DNA of 64,000 nucleotides from Deltaproteobacteria bacterium (GCA_017992605.1 JAGOOG010000007.1:56199-120198); one strand, 5' to 3'; positions 24,620-34,430 are shown, counted from the first letter of the stretch. Numbers and translations are program-made. The notes: generated by a model from the letters alone, not told the origin.

Positions 24620-26725
24620 TCAGGGGTTCCTGATGAAGCTGCTGAGCACCCCCTTGAGATAAGACGTGGAGTTCGAGCGGGCCATGGTTTTCATGACATC
24701 GATGTTGGAGTGGAGGTAGCGGGTGTCCAGGACCCACACGGCGTGCCTCTTCCGGTACTGAATGCCTGCCCTGTCCATGTAATCGCAGGGAAACACCTGC
24801 ACGGGGACCGGGCCGGTTTCATACTCCACGCTGCACGTGCCGATGGCTGCATGGAGCACATACCAGGGCACTCGGCTGTCCCGGGGAACGATGACCTTGA
24901 TGCCGTTGATGAGCTCCGCGAGATTGATGCCCCTGTCGGTCCGGTCCATGATGAGGTATGCCTGGGGCAGGCCATCGTGAATCAGCGTGTATACCCTGCA
25001 CACCCGGTGAAAACCGTATCTTGCATACGTGACCTCGATGGACTGCCCCCTGGTCCCGGGGGTGTCGAGGCAGAAGGCGTCCAGCATGATGCCGCTGGAG
25101 ATCTGCCGGTATGCCGCATGGAGATCCCGTATGTCCCCGGGAGCGCTCTCCCTCATGGTCCAGCCTCCGGGCAGGGCGGGGGTCGGCCCGGAAAGATCTA
25201 CGCCCAGGCTCGCAAACACGTCCATGGACAGGTGTGAAGGGTCGTTCAGTGCCCGGTACACCCCGCTGAAGAAGTCGTTGGGAAAACGTTGTTCCTGGGG
25301 AAAGTGGACGAGTATGTAATCCATGCCTATGGACGGCATGCGGGTTATGCTGTCGAAGTAGTTCAGGATCTGGCCCAGGACATGGTATCCGGTCATCTTC
25401 ATCCCGATGTCCTTGGCCGCCAGGTGGTTGACCATCCACGCCCTCTCGTATGCCTTGATCAGGGACACGTGACCATAAATGACGCCGTTGCGCTGATAGG
25501 TCAGGCTTGCGAAGATGTCCGGGCACTGGTGGTAGAGCTTTCTGTACGATTCCTTGAAGTCGTCCTTGTACTGGGCAATGGACGTGTATGTCTCCGGGTA
25601 GATGAAGCCGGACTCGAAAAAGAAGCTCCACAGGGACGCCATGTCCACGTCGTAGGACACGCGCGCGCAGGGATCGTCGGCCCTGGATATGACCCCGAAG
25701 AGCCTGTTGTAGGACTGGACGTCGATGTCCGTGATCATGAAGCCGTACTGGGTGGAGTGTTTCTTCTTCTTTTCCCCGTGCACCACCTGGACCGGGCAGC
25801 CCAGTCTCAATCCTCCCGCGAACTCGATGAAGGCCTCGTCGATGATCATGCCCGGCATGAGGAGCGAGGAATCCGTTTCCACCATCACGGAGAAGCCCGA
25901 TGCGTTTATCTCGACGATGTCGTAGGACACGGCATTCCCGGTCAGGGGATGGGTGAACTTTACCTCGGGGCTCGGCACGAGGTTCAGCCGCGGGTTCCGG
26001 TTTTTCCTCTCGCTGTATTGCTTCCGGGGAATGTTCATGGGGGCCAGCACGATGGTCCTGCCAAGGTTTTCGGTGCGGATGAGTTTCGCCATGCCGGAGA
26101 AGACCGGGCGCCCGTTCCGGGTCAGGTCGACCTTGATCGGTTCGGAAACGCTCTCGGATTCCGTAGGGATCCACGCGAGGCCTTTCAGCTCGATGCGGAG
26201 TCCTGCCGGGTTGAACTCGTAGAGGGCCCCGGCGTATTCAAAATCTCCGTGACAGACCCGGGCATTGACATCCCGGCACAGGTACCTCCTGCTGCGGCGC
26301 GCATGGTAAATGACGCCTGTCTTCCGCAGGCGCATGGTGAGCGTTTCGGGGGAGATGAGAACGGGATCGGCCTGCATCATCATCACCGATTTGCCGTTGT
26401 CGATCACCATGCCCTTGCAGATGAAGTCCTCGAAGCTCTGTGCGGATCCTTCCGGGAGCGAGAAGGTTACCTCGGAGCGGCTGCATGGACCGGGGACCAC
26501 CTTGAAGAGAAACTCCTCCCTGGTATGCGGGTAGGCCATGTGGGCGAACATCTGCCCGTCCACGAAGTTCTTCAGGTTGATGGCATTGATGAATTGATGC
26601 TGGTCGATGATGGATGAGAAGAATGGGAAACGCTTCAGGTCGGAGCGCCTGAAGGGGATAAGGTAAGGGTTCTCAGCCAATGAATGATCCCGGGTGTTCA
26701 TTCCGCCGTGAACAGAACTGTCCAT
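24620..26725 (-). CDS. Large protein with a PilZ-like domain and an uncharacterised C-terminal half
   Basis: The 701-residue product has a segment around residues 230-340 resembling PilZ (c-di-GMP receptor): RKQYSERKNRNPRLN with clustered arginines, then IVEINASGFSV, close to the (D/N)xSxxG motif but with Ser at the last position. The N-terminal third has an LFKVVPGPCSRSEVTFSL region of its own, and the C-terminal third (after about 480) looks like an acyltransferase-type fold with repeated strands, though I cannot name it. The start has GGGGGG just upstream. No TM segments. The function could be c-di-GMP control of an enzyme, but this is a guess. Confidence 0.7.
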   Translation of the reverse strand: MDSSVHGGMNTRDHSLAENPYLIPFRRSDLKRFPFFSSIIDQHQFINAINLKNFVDGQMFAHMAYPHTREEFLFKVVPGPCSRSEVTFSLPEGSAQSFEDFICKGMVIDNGKSVMMMQADPVLISPETLTMRLRKTGVIYHARRSRRYLCRDVNARVCHGDFEYAGALYEFNPAGLRIELKGLAWIPTESESVSEPIKVDLTRNGRPVFSGMAKLIRTENLGRTIVLAPMNIPRKQYSERKNRNPRLNLVPSPEVKFTHPLTGNAVSYDIVEINASGFSVMVETDSSLLMPGMIIDEAFIEFAGGLRLGCPVQVVHGEKKKKHSTQYGFMITDIDVQSYNRLFGVISRADDPCARVSYDVDMASLWSFFFESGFIYPETYTSIAQYKDDFKESYRKLYHQCPDIFASLTYQRNGVIYGHVSLIKAYERAWMVNHLAAKDIGMKMTGYHVLGQILNYFDSITRMPSIGMDYILVHFPQEQRFPNDFFSGVYRALNDPSHLSMDVFASLGVDLSGPTPALPGGWTMRESAPGDIRDLHAAYRQISSGIMLDAFCLDTPGTRGQSIEVTYARYGFHRVCRVYTLIHDGLPQAYLIMDRTDRGINLAELINGIKVIVPRDSRVPWYVLHAAIGTCSVEYETGPVPVQVFPCDYMDRAGIQYRKRHAVWVLDTRYLHSNIDVMKTMARSNSTSYLKGVLSSFIRNP

Positions 26726-26919
26726 CGAAAGCCCCCCTCTCACGTGAATGAAATGTCTCTGTGCAATCCTCCCATGTCTTGTAGTGGTGCATTACATGTG
26801 ATGATCATACATGTATTGTGCTCCAAGACAAGTGGTTTTCTTCGATGTGCGGTGCAGCGGGAATCATCGGTGCCTGCTTCATGCCGCACCTGAGGGGACG
26901 AACCGGCGGGCTCAGGCGA

Positions 26920-27324
26920 TCATGAACCGATGGCCTTCGCCAGTTCCTGCACGTGATCCTCGTCCGGGATGAATCCATCGTCCACGACATAGGATTTCCG
27001 GTGGACGTAGATCTTGAGGAAGAGCTCGTTGTCGTCGAGCCAGCCTTTTCTGCCGCGCTCGACGCGGGTGATATCGGATTTCAGGATCGTCCACTGCCTG
27101 AATCCGCGATGAACGATCTTTTCATCGTCGATGTCGAGAAAATGTGCCTGGCCCTTGCGTACGACCCACCCGCCGGCGATGAACACCATCCCGCATGAAA
27201 AGAAGATAGCCCGTGCGTCGATATCCGTGCGTGAGAATGCGGCGAGGAATACGCAGGCAAAACCGACCAGCAGCGAAACGACAGGAATGAAGCTCCGTTT
27301 ATGGAACTGCTTGTAGTATCTCAT
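26920..27324 (-). CDS. Small membrane protein with two TM helices and a cytoplasmic beta domain
   Basis: A 134-residue protein: a basic start (MRYYKQFHKRSF), two TM helices at about 12-31 and 38-54, then an 80-residue polar domain of alternating strands (FLDIDDEKIVHRGFRQWTIL onward) resembling the bacterial PH-like (bPH/YcxB-type) domains that follow short TM hairpins. The ATG at 27324 follows a GGGGG stretch; a GTG seven codons earlier is an alternative. No neighbour on this strand is close enough to form an operon with certainty. Confidence 0.7.
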   Translation of the reverse strand: MRYYKQFHKRSFIPVVSLLVGFACVFLAAFSRTDIDARAIFFSCGMVFIAGGWVVRKGQAHFLDIDDEKIVHRGFRQWTILKSDITRVERGRKGWLDDNELFLKIYVHRKSYVVDDGFIPDEDHVQELAKAIGS

Positions 27325-27528
27325 GGAGGCCGCCCCCTGGGCCACGTCGTATTTTAATTATAAGCATAACCCCCGTATCGACATATCCCCTGGCGGACAT
27401 GAATGAGGCCAGGTCTGGTGTCCCGGTCGCATGCAGACCACCTGTGTCTGGTGTACTGCGGCGATGTGGGGTATAGAGGATGAAGTTGATCGTTCGTGAC
27501 ATGAAATGAGGAGGTCATCAGGGGAACC

Positions 27529-28068
27529 ATGGCCGGTTCGGCTCGCGTGGTGGTGCCCGGCCGCCCCCATCACGTCACCCAGCGGGGGAACAGGCGGCAG
27601 CGGGTGTTTTTCTCCAGGGGGGATTTTCTCGCATATCGGGAACTGACGGCCCGCTGGTGCTATGTGTACGGGATCGAGATATGGAGCTACTGCCTCATGC
27701 CGAACCATGTCCATCTTCTGGCGGTTCCACGCTCGGGAGACGGGCTGGCACGAGCGTTCGGGCAGGTGCACCGACGGTATACGAGGATGGTGAACGCCCG
27801 GCACGGATGGAAAGGTCACCTGTGGCAGGGCAGGTTTTCTTCCTGGGTCGTAGACGGGGATGCCCTTCTGGCCACGGCCCGCTATATCGAGAGGAACCCT
27901 GTCCGCGCCGGACTTGTCTCGGCGCCGGAAGACTACGAGTGGAGCAGTGCCCGGGCGCACGTGAAAGGTGACTTCGACGTCCTGGCGCGGGGAGGGCCGT
28001 TTCAGGACATGGGGAGCGACTGGAAGAGGTTCCTGGAATGCGGACGGGAAGAGGGGAATGCCCCATGA
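27529..28068 (+). mobile_element. REP-associated tyrosine transposase (Y1_Tnp, RAYT)
   Basis: The 179-residue protein has the Y1 transposase fold: RPHHVTQRGNRRQRVF at the start, the HUH motif PNHVHLL (His60, His62), and the catalytic tyrosine Tyr119 in ARYIERNPVRAGLV. RAYTs nick single-stranded DNA at REP hairpins and are usually single-copy domesticated enzymes rather than insertion sequences; no terminal repeats were found flanking it. AGGGG lies just before the ATG. A strong terminator follows at 28122. Confidence 0.88.
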
Positions 28069-28121
28069 TATGACCTGTCCCGGGGCAGGCTCCGGGAAAC
28101 CGAGGACATGGGCACACGCAA

Positions 28122-28149
28122 CGGGCGCCTCGTGGCGCCCGATTTTTTT
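28122..28149 (+). terminator. Intrinsic terminator
   Basis: Arms CGGGCGCC (28122-28129) and GGCGCCCG (28134-28141) with a TCGT loop are followed by ATTTTTTT. This is a textbook rho-independent terminator located 50 bases after the transposase stop, separating it from the acyl-CoA ligase gene. Confidence 0.92.
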
Positions 28150-28258
28150 GTCCATTTGACATAGACACTGGTTCGATTATTATTGTAATACTATAAGACA
28201 TGCTGTCGCTCCCGGGAAGGGTCCGGGTTTTCTCTACCACGTTCATGAGGGGGGTTTT

Positions 28259-29944
28259 ATGGGCTTTGACAGGATCTGGCACAAGAACTATCCGAAGGCC
28301 GTACCGAAAGAGATCACCTTTGACCGCATCACCATGCCCGAGGTGCTGACCCGGACGGCAAAGCGTTTCCCGGACAAGGCGGGCCTCAACTACATGGGCA
28401 AGCTTATCAGCTACGAGAAGCTGGACCGCATGGTGAACGTGTTCGCCAGGGCGCTGACGGGGCTCGGCGTGAAGAAGGGCGATACGGTTGCCATGCTGCT
28501 GCCCAACATACCCCAGGTGGTCATCGCCAACTACGCCACCTGGCGCATCGGCGCCGTCGCAGCCCAGAACAACCCGCTGTATACCGAGCGCGAGCTCGCC
28601 TACCAGCTGAACGACTCCGATGCGAAGGTGCTCATAACCCTCGACCTCCTGCTGCCGAGGGCCATCAAGATCAAGCCTGAAACGAAGATAGAGCACATCG
28701 TGACCTGCCACATCAACGACTACCTCCCCTTTCCCAAGAAGCAGCTCTTCCCGCTCGTGAAGAAGCAGATGTACCGCAAGGTGGAGCCGGGCCGCGATGT
28801 ATTGCGGTTCACCGACCTCATGGCGCGGTACGATGACTCGCCCGTGGCGCCCGAGGCGGCCTGGGACGACGTGGGAACGCTCATCTACACGGGCGGCACC
28901 ACCGGGGTGAGCAAGGGCGTCATGCTCACGCACGCGAACATGTCCTGCAACGTGCAGCAGCTCAAGGCCTGGTTCTACGACGTCATTGACGGCCAGGGGA
29001 GCATCATGGCCATCTTCCCGTTCTTCCACTCTGCCGGGTTCACGGGCATCCAGAACTTCACGGTCTGGGGCGGGTGGACCGATGTCCTGGTACCGAGACC
29101 CGAGCCGTCGGTGATCATCGAGCTGCTGAAGAAGTACAGGCCCGAGTTCATGCCCGGGGTGCCGACCATCTTCATCGGCCTGCTCAACAACGAGGAGTTC
29201 CGGAAGATGGACCTGCGCTTCATCAAGGGCTTCATAGCCGGTGCCGCACCGCTGTCCGTGGAGACCATCAACGAACTGAAGAACCTGACCGGCGGCGACC
29301 TCATCAATGTCTACGGCCTCACCGAGACGTCGCCCATGGGTACCGCATCGCCCTGGAAGGGCGACATCAAGCCGGGTACCGTGGGTGTGCCGTTTTCGAG
29401 CACCGACCTGAAGATCATGGACGTGGAGACCGGCACGGTGGAGATGAAGGTTGGAGAATCAGGCGAGATCTGCTTCAAGGGGCCGCAGGTCATGAAAGGG
29501 TACTACAAGAAGCCCGAGGAGACCGACAAGGTTCTCAGGGACGGCTGGCTCTTCACCGGGGACATCGGTGTCCTTGGCGAGGACGGCTACCTCACCATCG
29601 TGGACCGCAAGAAGGACATGATAGTGGCTGCCGGCTACAACATCTTCCCCCAGGAGATCGACGAGATCCTTTTCTCGCACCCCAAGGTGCTCGAGGCCTG
29701 CACCATCGGCGTCCCGGACTCGTACCGGGGCGAGGCGCCCAAGGCCTTCGTGGTGCCCAAACCCGGGGAGGCCATTGACAAGGAAGAGCTGGTGGCCTTC
29801 TGCAGGGAGAAGCTCGCTGCCTACAAGGTGCCCAGTCACATAGAGTTCATGACCGAGCTCCCGAAGAGTGCGGTGGGCAAGATCCTGCGCAAGGAGCTGC
29901 GGGACCTGGACAGGAAGAACAAGAAGAAGGATGGTGCCGTCTAG
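28259..29944 (+). CDS. Long-chain fatty acid-CoA ligase (AMP-forming)
   Basis: A 561-residue ANL enzyme with the P-loop TLIYTGGTTGVSKGVMLTH, A5 motif NVYGLTETSPMG, A7 WLFTGDIGVLGEDGYLTIVDRKKDMIV and the A10 lysine in PKSAVGKILRKEL. Size and motifs match the FadD class. It activates fatty acids for degradation or lipid synthesis. GAGGGGGG precedes the ATG. With the 605-residue ligase at 22682 this gives two different acyl-CoA ligases within 8 kb, plus crotonase genes, pointing to fatty-acid catabolism. Confidence 0.93.
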   Translation: MGFDRIWHKNYPKAVPKEITFDRITMPEVLTRTAKRFPDKAGLNYMGKLISYEKLDRMVNVFARALTGLGVKKGDTVAMLLPNIPQVVIANYATWRIGAVAAQNNPLYTERELAYQLNDSDAKVLITLDLLLPRAIKIKPETKIEHIVTCHINDYLPFPKKQLFPLVKKQMYRKVEPGRDVLRFTDLMARYDDSPVAPEAAWDDVGTLIYTGGTTGVSKGVMLTHANMSCNVQQLKAWFYDVIDGQGSIMAIFPFFHSAGFTGIQNFTVWGGWTDVLVPRPEPSVIIELLKKYRPEFMPGVPTIFIGLLNNEEFRKMDLRFIKGFIAGAAPLSVETINELKNLTGGDLINVYGLTETSPMGTASPWKGDIKPGTVGVPFSSTDLKIMDVETGTVEMKVGESGEICFKGPQVMKGYYKKPEETDKVLRDGWLFTGDIGVLGEDGYLTIVDRKKDMIVAAGYNIFPQEIDEILFSHPKVLEACTIGVPDSYRGEAPKAFVVPKPGEAIDKEELVAFCREKLAAYKVPSHIEFMTELPKSAVGKILRKELRDLDRKNKKKDGAV

Positions 29945-29974
29945 CGCGTATGGGGGACGCCATCCGGCCAGATG

Positions 29975-30001
29975 GAGCCCTGCCTTCACGCTGCAGGGCT
30001 C
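29975..30001 (+). terminator. Terminator hairpin between convergent genes
   Basis: Arms GAGCCCTGC (29975-29983) and GCAGGGCTC (29993-30001) with a 9-base loop are followed by ATTTCTC on the plus strand. It lies just after the acyl-CoA ligase stop and overlaps the end of the convergent MsrAB gene. Confidence 0.65.
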
Positions 30002-31076
30002 ATTTCTCGAACAGCCCCAGAAACTTACCGTAGCCCTCCTTCTCAAGGTCCTCCTTCGGGATGAACCGCATGGAGGCCGAGTTCATGCAGTACCGCAGCC
30101 CTGTCGGCGCCGGGCCATCGGCGAACACGTGTCCGAGGTGGGAATCCGCATGCCTGCTCCTCACCTCGGTTCGCGTCATGAAGAGGCGCGTGTCCTTCCT
30201 TTCCACGATGCTGCCGGGTACGAGCGGCCTGGTGAAGCTCGGCCAGCCGGTTCCGGAGTCGAACTTGTCGCGGGAACTGAACAGGGGCTCTCCCGATACG
30301 ACATCCACATAGATGCCTTCACGATGGTTGTCCCAGTACTCGTTTCTGAATGGCGGCTCGGTGCCCTCCTCCTGGGTGACCTCGTACTGCAGGGGCGACA
30401 GTGCCTTTCTCAGGGTTTCCCTGCCCGGCTTCCTGTAGTTCTCCGCCGTGTAGGTCGGCAGTCTGATGGAGCCGGGGGCCTCGTCCCCCCAGGTCTTGCG
30501 CAGATACTGGTCCCGCCCCGAATTGTGGCGGTAGAACTTGTACCGTATGGAGTTCTTCCTGAAATAGTCCTGGTGATAGTCCTCGGCCGGGTAGAACTTC
30601 CCCGCCCTCGTGATCTCCGTGATGATCGGCCCGTGATATTTCCCCGACCTCTCCAGGTTCTTCTTGGACTCTTCCGCAAGGCGTCTCTGCTCATCGGTGT
30701 GGTAGAATATCCCGGTGCGGTACTGGGACCCGCGGTCCACGAACTGTCCCCCCCCATCGGTGGGATCGATCTGCCGCCAGAACACGTCGAGCAGCCGGGA
30801 ATAGGTCACCCTCTTCGGGTCGTAGGTCACCTGGACAGCCTCGGCATGACCCGTGGACCCGGATGAGACGTCCTCATAGGTCGGGTCTTCAGTGGTGCCC
30901 CCCGTGTACCCGGACACCACGCTGATGACGCCCGGCACACCCTCGAAGGCGGACTCCACGCACCAGAAGCAGCCCCCCGCAAAGGTTGCCACCTCGTGTT
31001 TCTGGCCGGCCGCAAGGCCGGTGAACGGATTCAGCACAAGCATGACAAGCAGTCCTTTCATCGTCTTTCTGAACAT
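30000..31076 (-). CDS. msrAB: Exported bifunctional peptide methionine sulfoxide reductase MsrA-MsrB
   Basis: A 358-residue fusion. Residues 7-24 form a signal peptide, so it acts in the periplasm. The MsrA domain starts with [12 protein letters not shown] (catalytic Cys36), and the MsrB domain with [11 protein letters not shown] ends in [11 protein letters not shown] (catalytic Cys330). The MsrB metal-binding CxxC pairs are absent. It reduces both stereoisomers of methionine sulfoxide in exported proteins. The start at 31076 is preceded by AAGGAG and an upstream extension was rejected. It is divergent from ftsH across a 179-base gap that must hold both promoters. Confidence 0.92.
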   Translation of the reverse strand: MFRKTMKGLLVMLVLNPFTGLAAGQKHEVATFAGGCFWCVESAFEGVPGVISVVSGYTGGTTEDPTYEDVSSGSTGHAEAVQVTYDPKRVTYSRLLDVFWRQIDPTDGGGQFVDRGSQYRTGIFYHTDEQRRLAEESKKNLERSGKYHGPIITEITRAGKFYPAEDYHQDYFRKNSIRYKFYRHNSGRDQYLRKTWGDEAPGSIRLPTYTAENYRKPGRETLRKALSPLQYEVTQEEGTEPPFRNEYWDNHREGIYVDVVSGEPLFSSRDKFDSGTGWPSFTRPLVPGSIVERKDTRLFMTRTEVRSRHADSHLGHVFADGPAPTGLRYCMNSASMRFIPKEDLEKEGYGKFLGLFEK

Positions 31077-31255
31077 GAGTCTCTTCTCCTTCCCCCTGCC
31101 ACCGTCCTCCCATACACCCTTAGAGGCGCAGGAGGGTCCGAACGGTTCAAAGACAAGGATTGTGCCCGTTGATGACCGGGATGTCCTTGAATTTCCATGC
31201 AGGGTCACTATACAATGGATACAGGCTCATGCTCGCCGGCTCAGAGGAGGATTTT

Positions 31256-33046
31256 TTGGAAAAGCACTACAAGTTTTCCATCTGGTACGTGCTCATCGGC
31301 ATCTGGGTGGTTCTCCTTGTGCAGAACTACATTGCGCACATGTTCGTGGTGAAGACCATCCCGTACAGCCAGTTCCTCAACCTCCTCAAGGACGGAAAGG
31401 TCACCGAGATCGCCATCAGCGAAAACCAGATACAGGGCAAGATGAAGGATGAGGCGGGTGAGCTGGTGGACTTCAAGAGTGTCCGCGTGGACCCCGAGCT
31501 CTCGCAGATGCTCGACCAGTACAAGGTAACCTTCAAGGGAGAGGTCGAGCCGACCTTCTTCCGGGACCTCCTGTCATGGGTGCTGCCCATCCTCATCTTC
31601 ATCGGTGTCTGGTATTTTCTCATGAAGCGCATGGCCGGACAGCAGCCGGGGTTCATGTCCCTGGGCAAGAACAAGGCCAAGATCTACATGGAGAACGAGC
31701 TCAAGGTCCGTTTCACCGACGTGGCCGGCGTGGACGAGGCCAAGCAGGAGCTCGTGGAGGTCATCGACTTCCTCAAGAACCCGGACAAGTTCGGAGAGCT
31801 GGGGGGCAGGATCCCCAAGGGCATCCTCCTGGTGGGGCCGCCGGGCACGGGCAAGACCCTGCTGGCCAAGGCCGTTGCCGGTGAGAGCGGGGTGCCGTTC
31901 TTCTCGATGAGCGGCTCCGACTTCGTGGAGATGTTCGTGGGGCTCGGCGCGGCACGGGTGCGAGACCTCTTCACCCAGGCAAAGGGCAAGGCGCCCTGCA
32001 TCATCTTCATCGACGAGCTCGACGCTCTCGGCAAGGCCCGGGGCGTAGGCATGACCGGGGGCCACGAGGAGCGCGAGCAGACGCTGAACCAGCTCCTCGT
32101 CGAGATGGACGGCTTCGATCCCAAGGTGGGGGTCATCCTCATGGCCGCCACCAACCGTCCCGAGATCCTCGACCCTGCCCTGCTGAGGCCGGGCAGGTTC
32201 GACCGCCACGTGCTGGTGGACCGGCCCGACAGGACCGGGCGCGTGGAGATTCTCAGGGTCCACCTTCGGGGCATCAAGGCAGGTGACGATGTCGACGTAG
32301 AGCGTCTTGCAGCCATGACCCCGGGCATGGTTGGGGCGGACCTGGCGAACCTCGTGAACGAAGCGGCGCTCCTGGCAGTGCGCAGGGGCAGGAAGCTCGT
32401 GGGCATGAGCGAGTTCGAAGAGGCGGTGGAGCGCATCGTCGCGGGTCTCGAGAAGAAGAACCGTCTCATCAACGCCCGCGAGCGCGAGATCGTGGCCCAC
32501 CACGAGATGGGCCACGCCATCGTCGCCCTGAGCCTGCCCGGAACCGACCCGGTGCACAAGATCTCCATCATTCCCCGAGGCATAGCGGCGCTGGGCTACA
32601 CCATGCAGGTGCCCACCGACGACCGGTTCCTCATGAGCAAGACCGAGCTCATGAACAAGATCGCCACGCTCCTGGGCGGCAGGGCGGCCGAGGAGCTCGT
32701 GTTCAGCGACGTCTCCACCGGGGCGCACAACGACCTGTCGCGGGCCACGGACATCGCCAAGAGCATGGTCAAGGAGTACGGCATGAGCGGCGTGCTGGGT
32801 CAGGTCTACCTGTCCCACGACCGGCGTAACCAGTTCCTCGACCTGGGACAGCAGCCCCGGGGCGACTACAGCGAGGCCACGGCCCAGGCCATCGACGCCG
32901 AGGTGAAGGAGATCATCAGTGCCCAGTACAAGGTGGCCCTCGAGATCCTCAACGAGAGGAAGGACGTGCTCAAGAATGGCGCCGGTATCCTGCTCCAGAA
33001 GGAAAAGATCGACGGCGAGGAGATCCGGGCACTCATGCAGGCATGA
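31256..33046 (+). CDS. ftsH: ATP-dependent zinc metalloprotease FtsH
   Basis: A membrane AAA+ protease of about 596 residues. Two TM helices near 8-32 and 105-125 flank a periplasmic domain, followed by Walker A GPPGTGKT (194-201), Walker [12 protein letters not shown], the SRH region [18 protein letters not shown], and the zinc site HEMGH (416-420). It degrades membrane and regulatory proteins, classically sigma-32. A TTG start at 31256 is chosen because AGGAGG lies 5 bases upstream; an ATG nine codons earlier lacks a good site. Convergent with a sigma-70-family gene. Confidence 0.92.
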   Translation: MEKHYKFSIWYVLIGIWVVLLVQNYIAHMFVVKTIPYSQFLNLLKDGKVTEIAISENQIQGKMKDEAGELVDFKSVRVDPELSQMLDQYKVTFKGEVEPTFFRDLLSWVLPILIFIGVWYFLMKRMAGQQPGFMSLGKNKAKIYMENELKVRFTDVAGVDEAKQELVEVIDFLKNPDKFGELGGRIPKGILLVGPPGTGKTLLAKAVAGESGVPFFSMSGSDFVEMFVGLGAARVRDLFTQAKGKAPCIIFIDELDALGKARGVGMTGGHEEREQTLNQLLVEMDGFDPKVGVILMAATNRPEILDPALLRPGRFDRHVLVDRPDRTGRVEILRVHLRGIKAGDDVDVERLAAMTPGMVGADLANLVNEAALLAVRRGRKLVGMSEFEEAVERIVAGLEKKNRLINAREREIVAHHEMGHAIVALSLPGTDPVHKISIIPRGIAALGYTMQVPTDDRFLMSKTELMNKIATLLGGRAAEELVFSDVSTGAHNDLSRATDIAKSMVKEYGMSGVLGQVYLSHDRRNQFLDLGQQPRGDYSEATAQAIDAEVKEIISAQYKVALEILNERKDVLKNGAGILLQKEKIDGEEIRALMQA

Positions 33047-33194
33047 AGCACCCGGAGAGGTTCACGTACAGGGCCGTGGTTCCACCTTCCGTTGCCCGTT
33101 CAGTGGTGAGAGAATCGAGGCCTCGTTATCACCGTGATTCCGACGCGTCACCCGAAACCGGGCGACAGCGCGGAGACAACGGTTCCGGCATCCG

Positions 33195-33980
33195 TCAGTT
33201 CTGATGGGATCCCTTTTCCAAGATCCCCGACTGCCCGTTTCGCGGAAATGGATGGGAATCAACGGTCTCGTACTCCAGAAGCCTTCCTGGGGGGTCCTCC
33301 AGGATCTTCTTGAGCTTCTTTATGGATTTGGCCTCTATCTGCCTCACGCGTTCCCTGCTCACGCCAAGCTGGTCAGCGATCTGTTTCAGGGTCAAAGGCG
33401 GATCCGAAAAGAATCGTTTCCTGAGGATGAACACTTCTCTCTTGGAGAGGAACCTGAAACTCTCTGCGAGCAGAGACGAGATGTTGTCCGATACCTGCCT
33501 GACATGGAACAGCTTCTCCGGGTCGTCCTCGTCGGTCAGGAAGTCGAGCAGCCGGCTGTTCGTGGCATCGTCGCTCCCGAGTTGCTCGTCAAGGGATACG
33601 AGCTCTCTGGCATGCGTCAAGGTTCCCGTGTGCACCTTTGTGCTCTTGTACATGAATTTCTTGATGAAGGCCTTGATCCACCAGACAGCATAGGAGGTGA
33701 AGCGCACCCCCCGTTCAGGGTCGAAACGTTTCAATGCCTGTATCAGTCCGAGATTGCCTTCCTGGATGATATCGAGATAATTGTGGCCGCTGTAGAAATA
33801 TCTCCGGCACACGTTCACGACGAACATGAGGTTCGTCTTCACTATCTCCTGCCCGGCTGCCTCGTTGCCCTCCTGGTATTGTCTCGTGAGCTTGTATTCC
33901 TCCTCATGGCTGAGCCGGCGGTACTGCCTCACTTCACGGCAATACTGATTCAGATCCAGATAGTTAGAAGTATCGTCCAT
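33195..33980 (-). CDS. Sigma-70 family factor, RpoH-like architecture
   Basis: A 261-residue factor with region 2 (LTRQYQEGNEAAGQEIVKTNLMFVV, then YLDIIQEGNLGLIQALKRFDPERGVRFTSYAVWWIKAFI) and region 4 (REVFILRKRFF, LTLKQIADQLGVSRERVRQIEAKSIKKL). The sequence resembles RpoH, but after VHTGT the RpoH box (QRKLFFNLR) is absent, replaced by LTHARELVSLDE, so a true heat-shock role is doubtful. GGAAGGGATG lies upstream of the ATG. It ends 148 bases from convergent ftsH; in Escherichia coli FtsH degrades RpoH. Confidence 0.87.
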   Translation of the reverse strand: MDDTSNYLDLNQYCREVRQYRRLSHEEEYKLTRQYQEGNEAAGQEIVKTNLMFVVNVCRRYFYSGHNYLDIIQEGNLGLIQALKRFDPERGVRFTSYAVWWIKAFIKKFMYKSTKVHTGTLTHARELVSLDEQLGSDDATNSRLLDFLTDEDDPEKLFHVRQVSDNISSLLAESFRFLSKREVFILRKRFFSDPPLTLKQIADQLGVSRERVRQIEAKSIKKLKKILEDPPGRLLEYETVDSHPFPRNGQSGILEKGSHQN

Positions 33981-34066
33981 AGATCACATCCCTTCCTCTC
34001 GCTCGGTGGTCGTGCCGCCGGATGAAGTGTGACGGGTGTCTGCTCTGTGCCCTGCCTTTGATTGCA

Positions 34067-34171
34067 TCACGCCCCCCCATACATGACTTCCTGGAATGCC
34101 TGAGGCAGGTCTTTGATGGTGAGGGGCTTCAGGATGAACTCGCTGATGCCCGGATTTCTTGTCTGCTTCAT
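34067..34171 (-). pseudogene. Response-regulator receiver remnant (C-terminal 34 residues)
   Basis: The frame reads MKQTRNPGISEFILKPL then TIKDLPQAFQEVM, which matches the last strand and helix of a receiver domain (the conserved FILKP/FLLKP lysine-proline followed by the alpha5 helix). The phosphoacceptor half is missing, and a stop lies two codons upstream in frame. It looks like a decayed or truncated response regulator on the minus strand, close to the PAS-LuxR gene. Translation of the fragment as a small protein cannot be excluded. Confidence 0.5.
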
Positions 34172-34212
34172 ACAGTCTCACTCCAGCCGGTCGTCTGTAT
34201 CCGTATTAAAAC

Positions 34213-34243
34213 GTGGCATAGGCACCGGAGATGCCTATGCCAC
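34213..34243 (-). terminator. 12-bp hairpin followed by a short T-run on the minus strand
   Basis: Arms 34213-34224 and 34232-34243 are exact complements with a 7-base loop. On the minus strand they are followed by GTTTTAAT, so this could be a terminator belonging to a lost minus-strand gene. It lies upstream of the receiver-domain remnant in that direction. Confidence 0.55.
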
Positions 34244-34320
34244 TTGCAAGAAAGTACTGACTTTTCTTTCTCAAAGAGACGGTACTTCGCCAAAGATATA
34301 GTGATCATGCCGCCCTGTCG

Positions 34321-34363
34321 ATTATGATAATAAAAGTAGCTAATAGTGATGAAATATCATAAT
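34321..34363 (+). promoter_or_regulatory. AT-rich interval with a 9-base inverted repeat before the PAS-LuxR gene
   Basis: ATTATGATA at 34321-34329 and its exact reverse complement TATCATAAT at 34355-34363 lie about 70-110 bases before the start of the PAS-LuxR gene in a strikingly AT-rich patch of this high-GC window. It may contain the promoter and an operator. No further match to a known site was identified. Confidence 0.4.
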
Positions 34364-34430
34364 AAATAAGTTGATTTTGTGGTGGGCACGGGAGAGATCA
34401 CTGCCCATGTCGATGAGAAGGGGGGCTTTC

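Noticed and set aside
22598..25237. Long plus-strand open frame (879 codons) opposite the acyl-CoA ligase and PilZ-like genes
   Set aside because: It lies exactly antisense to two genes with clear domains, has Asp/Glu/His/Val-rich low-complexity content typical of GC-rich antisense frames, and no binding site or motif.
27346..27528. REP repeats flanking the RAYT gene
   Set aside because: Only imperfect short repeats (AGGTCTGGT and CAGACCACCT) were seen; they are not exact complements.
31077..31208. 44-codon N-terminal extension of the MsrA-MsrB gene
   Set aside because: It would hide the signal peptide and has no binding site; AAGGAG precedes the ATG at 31076.
33047..33194. Hairpin with CGAGGCCTCG core between ftsH and the sigma factor gene
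   Set aside because: The stem is interrupted and has no T-run, so it is not supported as a terminator.
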